A program made the position numbers and the translations under genes. A stretch of DNA of 25,332 nt from Nemertoderma westbladi (Eukaryota > Xenacoelomorpha > Nemertodermatida > Nemertodermatidae). This document shows positions 1 to 8,061 of the stretch, in pieces. A model generated the notes under the pieces. The model was not told the DNA's origin. It saw only the letters and a program-made list of their open reading frames with translations, and did no database searches. The number at the start of each line of letters is the position of its first letter. The first letter of the stretch is position 1. Location: the NCBI GenBank assembly GCA_032718475.1, contig JAUCBJ010004425.1, positions 1 to 25,332 of the forward strand, given 5' to 3'.

Positions 1-109
1 AACAGGACGAATGGCCGGACTGTGTAGCCGCGCAACTATGATGGATTGACCCAGTAGATCCGATGCTACCGCGATAGGAAACTTCGGACATAGAGTCCCC
101 AATATCATC
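1..109 (-). CDS. Ser-rich exon, 3' part outside window (copy 2 of this exon type)
   Basis: Putative internal exon of a minus-strand gene, running off the left edge of the window. Its 5' border is a good acceptor, with minus-strand CTTACAG ending at position 110. Read in phase 0 it is open for all 36 complete codons, beginning DDIGDSMSEVS and continuing with short Ser/Gly/Ile repeats (GSIGSTGSI) and then TQSGHSS. The same layout occurs in the exon at 1104-1340 (DIRGDAMSE, GSIGS, QQSGCPSS), so the two are paralogous. I recognise no domain and the protein is probably disordered. It lies after the exon at 266-376 in transcript order. It could also be a remnant of a repeated unit that is no longer expressed. 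Confidence 0.5.
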
Positions 110-265
110 CTGTAAGTGGTAAGTCCATTAACTAATAGGGTTGTCAGGATGGTAAATAGTAGTGAGTTAGACTGACGACGTAATAATGCACTTTTATAGT
201 AAGTTAGACTGAGGAATACCAACAAAGTAATAGACCAGATATAATTATAAATCACATAAACTTAC

Positions 266-376
266 CAATGACGGAGTAGAAACTCCATGGCCGAACTCAA
301 TAACGGGAGTACAGGGCACATCTGATGCCGGGACCATATCAATGTCGTTATTTACCTCACTAGCCTCATCCAGAAC
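266..376 (-). CDS. Small acidic exon, 37 codons, phase 0-0
   Basis: Putative internal exon. The acceptor is minus-strand ATGTTTAG before GTTCTG, and the donor is TTG followed by GTAAGT. It is exactly 111 nt and open throughout, reading VLDEASEVNND and so on and ending GVSTPSL. It is acidic with no known domain. The exon at 1872-1999 begins with the same GTTCT after the same TTTAG acceptor and has a similar middle (DIDM against DVHM), so I infer exon duplication. It lies between the zinc-knuckle exon (541-861) and the Ser-rich exon (1-109). Because it is phase 0 at both ends, it can be duplicated or skipped without shifting the frame. Function unknown. Confidence 0.5.
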
Positions 377-540
377 CTAAACATTAGTATAAAGGAAAAT
401 CATTTAAATGAGAAATAATATAAATATATTGTATAAAGAAACCCGACAGCAAATAGGTTGCAGTACGTGTGCGCCGCAATTTAGACAATATTATGGGTAA
501 TTTAGTAAATATAGCTTATGATATATTTAAGTTAACTAAC

Positions 541-861
541 CATCGGTTCTGGATCAGATAGGAGGCCGGTCTGGACAGCGCCACTCTCGGTGGCCTCGAT
601 ATCGAACATCTCGACATCCTGTAATAATTCCGTAGGAACTGCCGCGTCCATGCCAGCAGTACTCTCTGCTGCCATTTCATCCACCTCAGCATCCTGTACG
701 ACTTTAAGATGAACACCCGCATCCATGTTTCCTACCCATATGTCTTTACTCTCGTGGTAGAGTCTCATGATGCAGGTACTTTTCTGATGTGACCTCTTCC
801 CGCAACGTCCTTGGCAATAGGAACACGTTTTGCGTCCCTTACGTTTAGTTGGTACAGTGAA
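541..861 (-). CDS. Zinc-knuckle exon, 107 codons, phase 0-0
   Basis: Best-preserved exon of the minus-strand array. The acceptor is TTTATTTCAG before TTCACTG and the donor is CCGATG followed by GTTAGT; it is 321 nt and open throughout. Residues 1-11 are basic (FTVPTKRKGRK). Residues 13-30 hold a Cys/His cluster with spacing C-X2-C-X3-C-X4-H-X4-C, consistent with a small zinc-binding knuckle. The rest is acidic (QDAEVDEMAAE, LQDVEMFDIEATE) and ends in SGAVQTGLLSDPEPM. The spacing resembles, but does not equal, retroviral-type CCHC knuckles. The exon at 24932-25201 carries the same basic stretch and Cys/His cluster. A nucleic-acid-binding role is an inference from the knuckle and basic stretch only; I do not recognise the family. 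Confidence 0.55.
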
Positions 862-1103
862 CTGAAATAAAAATTATAATTTATGTTGATTATATAATTA
901 ACTGTTAGTTACATAAATATTTTAAAATAAACGATTTAAATGTTTAGTCTCAGTTTTAAAGTACCGAAATGCATTGTATTCCAGTAATTTCATTTGTACA
1001 ATTGTTAGTTACCATTAATTAAATACATATAATATTATTAATACCAAACTACAATAGTGAGTAATTCAACTAGGTTTCTGTATAATGTATTGAGTAAACT
1101 TAC

Positions 1104-1340
1104 GATTTCTGGACGGGAAGACGGACAGCCGGACTGTTGAGCGGCGTTCCTCCTACGGGTTGAATCGTTAGACCCGATACTGCGTACAGAACTGACACTA
1201 CCGGCAGTACCAATACTGCGAACAGAACCGAGACTACATACAGACTCGATACTACCTACATCTGAACATTCAGACATAGCGTCACCTCTGATATCAGTTG
1301 CGTCTTGCAGAGCTGATGATTCCTTACGGGACGACGTTCC
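1104..1340 (-). CDS. Ser-rich low-complexity exon, 79 codons, phase 0-0
   Basis: Putative internal exon with acceptor ATTTCCACAG before GGAACG and donor GAAATC followed by GTAAGT. It is 237 nt and open throughout. Residues 22-60 are a degenerate repeat of the type (S/G)-S-(I/V)-(G/R)-S, for example VGSIESV, SLGSVRSIG and SVRSIGS. A basic RRR follows, then QQSGCPSSRPEI. The exon end (SRPEI) parallels the end of the exon at 1872-1999 (SKPQI). It is probably disordered and phosphorylatable, which is inferred from composition only. It is homologous in layout to the exon at 1-109 but has a longer Ser repeat. Confidence 0.5.
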
Positions 1341-1871
1341 CTGTGGAAATAAAAATTACTCGATCCTCGGCCTCGATCCTAGGAACTGTAGACTCCACTA
1401 ACAATAGCGGCCTCTTCGACATACTTGAAGAACATTAATAATTAATAAATTATTAAACATAAATACAAAACATTAAAAAAAAAAATTAAATAATTAATTA
1501 TACCAGTTAAATTATATCGTATAATATTATACCTAAATGCAGCTGAACTAAACTGTAGGTTAATATATTAATAAAAATAATAATAAAGTTACATTCTTCA
1601 TCTATACAGAATAAACTCGGTAGTGAAGTGGGAATAGAAGACCAATTCAAGAAAATATCTCAATAAAATACCGATAATCAATATCATATAAATAAATATT
1701 ATTATAGTGTGGAATTCTTGTAAAAATATCATTTGATGTCGCAGTACATATAGTATGTAATACATAGGGTAAGATTGTAACTAACCATGGAGCAATTTAA
1801 CAAATTATTTTAACAAATTAAATAAATAATATATATTATTAAGATTATATATAATATAGAGATACACTTAC

Positions 1872-1999
1872 AATCTGAGGTTTAGAAGCTAGACGGCCGG
1901 ACACTGTATACGAACTATGGGGCAGGTCAGATTCAACAACGGTAGTAAATAACTCCGCTGCAACTGACATATGTACGTCCTCCGTAGGGTTAATAGAAC
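1872..1999 (-). pseudogene. Small exon of the array with a 1-nt frame problem
   Basis: Paralogue of the exon at 266-376. The acceptor GTTTAG precedes GTTCT and the donor is CAGATT followed by GTAAGT. The length is 128 nt, not a multiple of three. Read from the acceptor in phase 0 it hits a stop (TAG) near the end. Read one frame over it is open for 42 codons (SINPTEDVHMS to RLASKPQI) and resembles its paralogue. Either one base has been lost near the acceptor, or the preceding exon here ends in another phase. All other clear exons of the array are phase 0-0, so I favour decay. Confidence 0.42.
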
Positions 2000-2302
2000 C
2001 TAAACAATTAATTATAAATATTGAGTTTGAGATAATAAATATTTACTCTTTACGAATTTCAAATGCCGGTAGCAATAATTTATAATTAATATTAAGTAGT
2101 AAAAAATATGACGACATCTCAATTAATTAATAGCCGTGTCACCTCGTCTATTCGGGTCTCCAGATTAATAATCATTATTTTGTAGAGATTTCGTGGTATT
2201 TGTTACATATTTTGTATACAAACATTATATGTTCCAGTAATATAAGCACAAACATTATTGAAAGACACAGTGAGACATTGTAGGGATAGAGTATTAACTA
2301 AC
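2000..2302. other. AT-rich intron-like spacer
   Basis: No gene seen. The stretch is very AT-rich, with stops in all frames, and lies between the acceptor of the exon at 1872-1999 and the donor at 2302. The similar spacers at 865-1100 and 1345-1865 look the same, so I read all three as introns of the minus-strand exon array. Confidence 0.4.
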
Positions 2303-2624
2303 CATCGGTTCAGACTCGGCCACGTGGCCGGACTGGGTCGAAATCGACCTCGGAACGAACGCTACGTATCGCTCGCTGTCCACACTGATATTTATGGCCC
2401 CAACTCGTCTCCTTGGGGGGGCGCAGTAACAACTCGGCGCATTTCGGTGCTGCGCACGATGGACATTTATCTCCATCTCTTCCATGTCTCTTATGGCCTC
2501 CAGGTTGATGTCGTTAACCTGGCAATCATCCGACGTTAAAGAAAGTAAATAGGCGGCGAACGATTGCGGCCCTCCCGTACGGAAGAGCCACTGCCGCGAA
2601 TACTTGGCTGTTCGGAGAGACAAA
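2303..2624 (-). pseudogene. Possible exon ending in the shared EPM donor; cut by the block A boundary
   Basis: A minus-strand open frame covers 2303-2623 and ends QSGHVAESEPM followed by GTTAGTTAA, the same ending and donor as the zinc-knuckle exon at 541-861 (PEPM then GTTAGTTAA). An acceptor-like TTGACTTATCAG ends at 2625, giving a 322-nt exon against 321 nt for the zinc-knuckle exon. The clear similarity is limited to about the last 12 codons; the body (INLEAIRDMEEMEI, then CYCAPPRRR) is only vaguely alike. Positions 2338-2624 are duplicated at 14541-14826 without the last 35 nt, so the duplication breakpoint falls inside this exon. The duplicated copy continues in frame into unrelated DNA. 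Whether this exon is functional is doubtful. Confidence 0.3.
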
Positions 2625-2649
2625 CTGATAAGTCAACGACAACTCGTGA

Positions 2650-3221
2650 AATTAATCAATAGTAAGTACAGGTGTAGAATGAAGGATTTTCTCATCATTC
2701 ACAAGAAACAGGGCATCTGTCAGAGTCTTATCATCAAACTCAATCATTGAGTTTACCTCCTTCTCCTGTCTCTCTAGGGATGACCAAAGGGTGATAGTTT
2801 TGTGGAAGCTCTTGATAGCCTCTCTGGCCAAGGAGACCTTGGATCGTAGGTGAGATGATGTTTAATCTGCACCAGTTGATCCGCTTCAGGCGGCCATCTA
2901 AACTTCCACCCTCTTTATTCCACATTTCTCACGCTCCTCTACCATCACCAACTTCTACTGCCCAATATCACAGACTGACAGTTCTACAAAACCCTGATCA
3001 GTGGTGCCCAACTGCCTCTGAACCTGGAATGCAATAGTAGCAACCGTGTTGAGGTTTTGCTTGACATATTTTTGACTGTTACGTTGATCCTCCTCAATGG
3101 AGTCCTTCCATTTCTGGAGAACCTGTACAGCCCGTAAGTGTGTCTGACCCATGTATGAATTATTTTGGTCATTAATATATTCTTCAATGAAATGAATATT
3201 TCTTAAAATACTAGCTAGCAA
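2650..3221 (-). pseudogene. Unknown helical protein remnant (copy 1)
   Basis: On the minus strand one frame is open from 3221 down to 2955 (88 residues). It has a polar, probably helical sequence (LQKWKDSIEEDQRNSQKYV) and ends VCDIGQ at a stop. After three close stops the same frame reopens for roughly 70 residues (SKVSLAREAIKSF, then FDDKTLTDALFLVNDEK) before stopping near 2660. The pattern suggests one decayed gene or exon rather than two chance frames. It starts inside the CTAGCTAG repeat, so that start is probably not original. I do not recognise it; it may be a gag N-terminal region or a captured host exon. Copy 2 is at 14852-15422. Confidence 0.3.
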
Positions 3222-3520
3222 AAAGATTTTTTATGGTATAATGCTAGTATTTTTTACTAGCTAGTAATTTTTGGAAATTATTTTGGTCATTAATATATTC
3301 TTCAACAGTTTAACCTGAAATATCATTGACTTTCACATTTTTTATAATTTCTAAAAATACTAGCTAGCAAAAAGATTTTTTATGGTATAATGCTAGTATT
3401 TTTTACTAGCTAGTAATTTTTGGAAATTATTTTGGTCATTAATGTATTCTTCAACAGTTTAACCTGAAATATCATGGACTTTCACATTTTTTATAATTTC
3501 TAAAAATAGTAGCTAGCAAA
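3205..3520. repeat. 149-bp tandem repeat with CTAGCTAG inverted repeats (copy 1)
   Basis: The unit beginning ACTAGCTAGCAAAAAGATTT occurs at about 3210, 3359 and 3508 (the last partial), a period of 149 bp. Within each unit, TACTAGCTAG near the start and CTAGCTAGTA about 35 bp later form an inverted repeat around TTATGGTATAATGCTAG. The array sits directly upstream of the BEL/Pao fragment and is duplicated at 15405-15720. Confidence 0.8.
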
Positions 3521-3554
3521 AATATCCAAAAAATGGGGCCCCAATACCGAAAAA

Positions 3555-4180
3555 GTGCCAAAGACCAAACATATGCCATATCATCTATATCACTTTCTAG
3601 ACCAGAGCAATCTACAATGTTTAACTCGAGTACTTGGACAAATATGGGACCTTGACAACAACGAACTCGGATATAATGTATCACATGTTCACAACTTTAT
3701 ATCTTCAATTAAACCATGCAAACGAGCCGTTCTTCAATTATTTGCTCGTTTATATGATCCTCTAGGTCTTGCCTTCCATGAACTTTGTGTAGAAAAGGCT
3801 GATTGGAATGACGAATTACCACCATCTATTCTAAAGCAATGGAATGAATGGATGAACAAATTACGACTTAAACGAAGTTCGGATACCAAGATATTTATTT
3901 AATAAGATTAGCGAGAACGTCTCAACTCAAATCCATGGATTTGGAGATGCCAGTAAAGACATATATGCAGCGGCTGCGGCAGTATATGTGAGATTTACAT
4001 TCATTGATGGTTCAATATCAGTACAATACAAATATCAATACAATAGCTTCACATTCAAAATTAAGCAAACAAGTTAAACAAGTTAAACCAAGTTAAACAT
4101 ACCAAGACTGGAATTACAAGCATCGCTCATTACATCAAGGCTTGTTAAGTTTGTAGACGAAGGTCTCAGAATTGAAAGTT
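3555..4180 (+). pseudogene. BEL/Pao retrotransposon RT-RNase H fragment, 5' part (copy 1)
   Basis: Fragment of a BEL/Pao polyprotein. Visible family signatures are VLGQIWD, the KR-VLQLFARLYDPLGL motif typical of the region after the BEL RT, WNDELPPSIL, and then HGFGDAS, which starts the RNase H. This copy has lost 10 codons just after DPLGL and carries a 2-nt deletion near 3875, which ends the open frame at 3902. The homologous frame resumes as HGFGDASKDIYAA. It continues after the LINE insertion at 4781-5062. The RT palm itself is absent upstream, where the 149-bp repeat begins, so the element is truncated and inactive. Confidence 0.75.
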
Positions 4181-4183
4181 TTT

Positions 4184-4780
4184 TACCTTTAAGATGCGTC
4201 TCAAGAAAGTCATGGGCTGTCCACCATGCTTATTCACTCCATGAGGCTGCCAAAGTACAAGAATATGCACTGGCTGGTCCTCACGGCAAAAGCAATGTCC
4301 TGCAAAGTGGAGGCGATTTTGTTCTAGTGTCAAGCTTGGAGGAACCAATGAGACACCTCCAATGTTATATAGTGTCTGGTTGGAGATGTGTGCATTGTAC
4401 TTGATACAATGAACGCAGCGTAGCATTCTTGTGAATGTGCCATCCAAAGATTTGGTGTCCTCAGCAGTAAGAGCCCAACATGGACTCCCATAGAGGAGTA
4501 CTGGAACTACTGCTGCTCTAAATAATCGGACCTTAAGTTTCCGATTAATTCTCGGTGACTTCCAAATCCTGGAAAGCCTATTCAAGGCTGCCCATGCCTT
4601 TCCCTTACGTATTCGAAGGTCCTCACCTGACTTCGTCCACATGACGAGAAGTCGTCCACATGCTCAAGCATACCATCCTTTGAGCTTTTGCTCATCCGAT
4701 CAGAGACTTGCTGAGAACTTGCAAAGTTAACTGTCAAAATTTTGGTCTTTCTGGAGTTAATAAAAAGACCAACACACAAC
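4184..4780 (-). mobile_element. 5'-truncated LINE (non-LTR retrotransposon) fragment, 3' end deleted (copy 1)
   Basis: The minus-strand frames 4785-4582 and 4642-4166 read as the end of a LINE RT and its C-terminal region: GLFINSRKTKILTVN, GMLEHVDDFS, then KAWAALNRLSRIWKS, VRLFRAAVVPVLLYGSPCW and a TRMLR motif. A short deletion or frameshift separates the two frames. It interrupts the BEL/Pao RNase H. In this copy the LINE 3' end and the left target-site duplication are gone, replaced by a junction at about 4181. The complete insertion is seen at 16431-17166. Confidence 0.75.
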
Positions 4781-5062
4781 ATCATGTGGTCAGATGCTAC
4801 AGATGTACTTTATTGTATTCATTCTACAAGCAAAGAATGTAACGCATTCGTACAACATCGTGTGGAAATTATACAACAACTTACAACTGAACTTAATGCA
4901 ACTTGGAGGCATATACCAGGTACGTTAAACCCTGCGGACATTGCAACAAGGGGGTTAAATGCGCAACAATTAATCAACAATAAATTATGGTTTAATGGAC
5001 CGCAATTCTTATATCAACCCAGTGAGAAATCATGGCCGAATAATAGCACACTAAGTCCATGA
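4781..5062 (+). pseudogene. BEL/Pao RNase H end, after the LINE (copy 1)
   Basis: Continuation of the BEL/Pao fragment at 3555-4180. It reads SDATDVLYCIHSTSKE, then FVQHRVEII and TWRHIPGTLNPADIATRGL, followed by WFNGPQFL and WP. This is the highly conserved BEL motif W..(I/V)P...NPAD..TRG with a downstream GP..L. It stops at TGA (5060-5062), where copy 2 reads CGA. The integrase that should follow is absent; instead a minus-strand Gypsy RT piece begins. Confidence 0.75.
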
Positions 5063-5079
5063 ATCCTATCTAACAATAT

Positions 5080-6452
5080 TCAGACCCTACTTTCTGCTTC
5101 AGCGATAGTTGGGCAACCAATCAAACCATCATCATTATAGGCACTTACACCAGGGATGTCTCTATAAACTTTTTCTTGCTAACGCGACTTGCCTGAGCAC
5201 TGGCGTTTTTAAGACCAAACATAAAACCCTTGTAGGTTCCCACAACTCATTATCTGCCACAAAAGCCGCTTTAGCACAGTCAGAAGGATGTAATGGAATT
5301 TGGTAATAAAATTGTGCAAAGTCAATAGACTTTCATTGTTTTGCAATAGACGTGATTTCCATTTTGTTTTCGCAATTCATCATCTTCCATTCGAGGTGTA
5401 GGGAATGCATCGAACTGGGTGATTGAGTTGATCTGATGATAGTCAATGGCCATTCGAAGTCCACCACTCGACTTTGGAACTACCACAGGATTATGTCTAT
5501 ATGATGAATTGGACTTTCGTATAACCCCCTCAGTGAAAAGTTCTTGAACCTTTTCATGGATGAAGTAATGAACAGAATAATGCACTTTCACTATCATCAT
5601 TGTGTCTGCACGGTACTTCACATAGCACCCCATTTGATTTTCCCTGACCAAAGGGATTTGACCTGATTGGTTTACTATGGAAGATCCGCAGTGGGCACAC
5701 CTGGGCAGAGAAATCTTATGTCCCTTGACATCTCCTACCCCGTGCATGGATTTTAACTCTATTTTTATCTCCTCAGCATCTTGGAAGCTAGAAACGGCTC
5801 TCGCCACTTCCTCGTCTATATACGATAATGTGGACGCGGTGCCAAACATTACATATATTATTTTCAACCCATTGTCTTCAGTAAGTTTCACCAGTATCAT
5901 GCTGAATATCTCTGACGTGGCCGATGATAAATATGTCCTCGCGCTGGTCGACAAGCTATCAGAGGTGAATCCCTGGCAGGTCACTTCCCTCGCGCTCGCT
6001 TCACCATGATCATCCGACGAACCTGGTTGATATCCATCATCTTGGATGCCGGTGTACATATTTTTCCTTATCGTTAGGGGATCTCTGCTTCCCTTCCTTT
6101 GAGGATTCCTCTGTAAATAACAGTCTGTTGGAGTATGGAAATCTGCATGTAGCAACTTGTGATGTAGTCTGCCGCACTCCATGCATCCGCCTTTACTGTT
6201 TGGGCATTGGTGCTGAACGTGACCTGGAGCAAGACATGCCCAACAGGTGTCCAACTTCCGCACTTGAACCACAAAGCCGTCATTAGGACAGTTGTCCATA
6301 AACTCCTGCAGTTCAACAATAGTTTCAGTTTCTGAAAGTGTCTCCTTAACTGTTAAGAAAAATTTTCTTAACTGTTCATGAGTAGTCCCGATTAAAGCAA
6401 TTTCTACGGCTTCCCATGATTTCATGGCCGCAATGATTTCACGGATTCCCAT
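5080..6452 (-). pseudogene. gag-protease-RT frame joining BEL-type and Gypsy-type parts (copy 1)
   Basis: The open frame 6452-5322 gives 376 residues. Residues 70-83 (CWACLAPGHVQHQC) are a CX2CX4HX4C knuckle and 90-102 (CMECGRLHHKLLH) a second one, together characteristic of BEL/Pao gag. About 185-220 is a retropepsin-like segment (FGTASTLSYIDEE) in which the catalytic Asp is replaced by Gly204. From about 279 it becomes a Gypsy-type RT (VQELFTEGVIRKS, NPVVVPKSSGGLRMAIDY, FPTPRMED). A 13-nt insertion near 5325 frameshifts the RT. Farther on, in the shifted frame, a Y-N-D-D box lies at 5128-5139 and the match ends near 5080. It is non-functional: mutated protease, broken RT, no integrase. The BEL/Gypsy join is either an old nesting or recombination. 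Confidence 0.7.
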
Positions 6453-6595
6453 GGCCGCAATAATTTTTGTTTATAGTCGACATTAATAATTCAAAAATCT
6501 TCCCAGCAACAATCTTTTTCTGCTTAAAATCAGAAGTTACCTTTCCAGCACAACTAGATACTAGAGTTGCGGAGAGTAATAGTACAGAAGATTTG

Positions 6596-7165
6596 TACAC
6601 AACATGCCTCTACATATTACTGACTTTAAGGAAGTTGATCGAGCGAGAATGGATATCGCACCTTGCGTATATTTGACTAGGACTATCCATTTATGGATCA
6701 GAGTCGGCACGTTTGAGACTGATACCGATATCATGACCAACTGGTCGGGGAAACCCATCAGTTTTGATGACGAGAAGGCCATTGGGAAGATTTGGCACCC
6801 CTCGGAGGAGTTGCTCGATGAGTGGGACACGACGAGTCGATCTCTGCGCGAGAATTTATATATGTTTTATGATAACGAGTTTTATCCTAAATTCAATCTT
6901 TTATAATTTTTAAATTTAAAAATGTGTATAACAGCACACTAAATAAGCGACATTCTAATCACAATCCACTCCTATGTACATTGTACATCCATGTGTAACA
7001 TGATAAACATGCACACCAAAGAATGCGCTAAACATAATTTACATATATTATAATAAATAAAATATAGTAAACCGAATACTAAAATATCAAGTTTACTTTA
7101 TTTTACAGTCAGGTTTAGTTGTAACTTTATAGTCTCCACTGATGTCTTGCCTAAAATCAGACTAA
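6596..7165. other. Segment X: unique spacer between blocks A and B
   Basis: Not duplicated elsewhere in the window. The first 310 nt hold an open frame (6604-6906); the rest (6907-7165) is AT-rich with no gene. It begins exactly where the A/A' identity stops and ends where the BEL integrase frame begins. Confidence 0.5.
6604..6906 (+). CDS. Hypothetical 100-residue ORF, unique to this copy
   Basis: An uninterrupted ATG-to-stop frame with higher GC than its AT-rich downstream flank and a protein-like composition: Trp-containing, acidic and polar. Notable stretches are TNWSGKPISFDDEKAIGKIW, HPSEELLDEWDTTSRSLREN and YMFYDNEFYPKF. The (P)SEELL.EW pattern after a helix-like stretch is reminiscent of the C-terminal half of Death-fold domains in MyD88/IRAK-like proteins, but this is weak and from memory of the family pattern only. 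An acceptor-like TTTGACTAG at 6673-6681 would allow a shorter exon starting at GACTATCC. It sits between two transposon blocks and is absent from the second copy. It could be a captured host exon, an accessory transposon ORF, or chance. Confidence 0.3.
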   Translation: MPLHITDFKEVDRARMDIAPCVYLTRTIHLWIRVGTFETDTDIMTNWSGKPISFDDEKAIGKIWHPSEELLDEWDTTSRSLRENLYMFYDNEFYPKFNLL

Positions 7166-8060
7166 TTACGTTTTGGCAAATTTCGAGTTTGAGAAAAGGT
7201 ATGAGAAAGGTGCTTGCAGATTGGAAATCCCCATTTTGTTGATAATTCCAAAATAGGGGAGGGCTATTCCTCTAACAGGACTAAAAATGTTGTACTGGTT
7301 CTTAACCGTGCATTTGTCAATGGTGTTGACCGCAACAGTACGCACAACTCCTTTTTCATCTGGGTGAACACTAGATATTATACCTGTGAGCAAATGTTTG
7401 CACTTTACGTTAGTTTCTGCTAAAAGAACATAATCTCCTGGTATTAGGCACCGTCTAGTTTCATACCATTTACTGCGTGCGGAAATAGAGGGTAAATAAT
7501 ATTGTTGCCATAGTTCCCAGAACTTATTTGCTAGTAACTGTGTCAGTCTCCAAATCTGCTTACTGTAGAGATCAGTCTTCTCTGGTATCAAAACTGGTAA
7601 CAATGGTGACGGTGATTGCATGAGCAGGTGATTAGGCGTCTGTGCCATACCACTATCTGGGCCATCAGGTACTAATGTGATGGGTCTAGAGTTTAAAGTA
7701 TGTTCAATCTCAGTCAAGAGTGTTACTAATTCGTCATCGGTTAAGGTTTTGTTGTAAGGAACGGTTTTTGTCATAGCAAGTTTAATGGATAGAATGAGTT
7801 GCTCCCAACAACCACCACGCCAAAGACTATCGATGGTGTTAAAGTGCCAAGCAATACGCTGCGGTTGCAACTCTGAGGCAATTCTATCATGATCAATTTC
7901 CTTAAATGCTTCAGTTATCTTATTGTCAGCTCCCACGAAATTGGTTCCATTGTCGCTATATATCTCACAAACCAAACCTCGCCTAGTGATGAAACGTCGC
8001 AGAGCAAATATGAAAGCATCAGTGGACATGTCAGCTACGCGTTCTATGTGTATCGCGCGA
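7166..8060 (-). pseudogene. BEL/Pao integrase C-terminal two-thirds (copy 1)
   Basis: A 287-residue open frame from 8029, with homology extending upstream to about 8060 (SRAIHIERVADM, the conserved T-RA-H-E region of BEL integrases). SDNGTNF holds the second catalytic Asp (D26) and GGCWEQLI the likely catalytic Glu (E76). EIEHTLNSRPIT is typical of the family. Residues 165-265 match the BEL-specific C-terminal domain (YYLPSISARSKW, PGDYVLLAE). The zinc-binding N-terminus and first catalytic Asp are missing. At 8060 the sequence switches to a Helitron-like frame. It would integrate retrotransposon DNA in an intact element; this one is truncated. Confidence 0.8.
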
Positions 8061-8061
8061 C

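Larger units (their letters stand above)
2338..6595. repeat. Block A: mosaic of transposon fragments, first copy of a direct duplication
   Basis: This stretch matches 14541-18970 nearly base for base in the same orientation. The match starts at TCGAAATCGACCTCGG and ends at ACAGAAGATTTG. Differences are scattered substitutions plus indels: a 30-nt in-frame deletion near 3770, a deletion of about 156 nt near 4181, and a 13-nt insertion near 5325, all on this copy. The block contains, in order, an exon-like piece, an unknown coiled pseudogene, a 149-bp tandem repeat, a plus-strand BEL/Pao fragment with an inserted LINE, and a minus-strand gag-protease-RT frame. Confidence 0.9.

Noticed and set aside
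516-722. 68-codon minus-strand ORF overlapping the zinc-knuckle exon
   Set aside because: It is an out-of-frame shadow running through the splice donor at 540.
3205-3520. CRISPR-like array
   Set aside because: Two and a part long tandem units with no unique spacers in a eukaryotic transposon setting; a tandem repeat, not CRISPR.
5677-6009. 110-codon plus-strand ORF (and 18050-18403)
   Set aside because: Antisense shadow of the BEL-type protease region.
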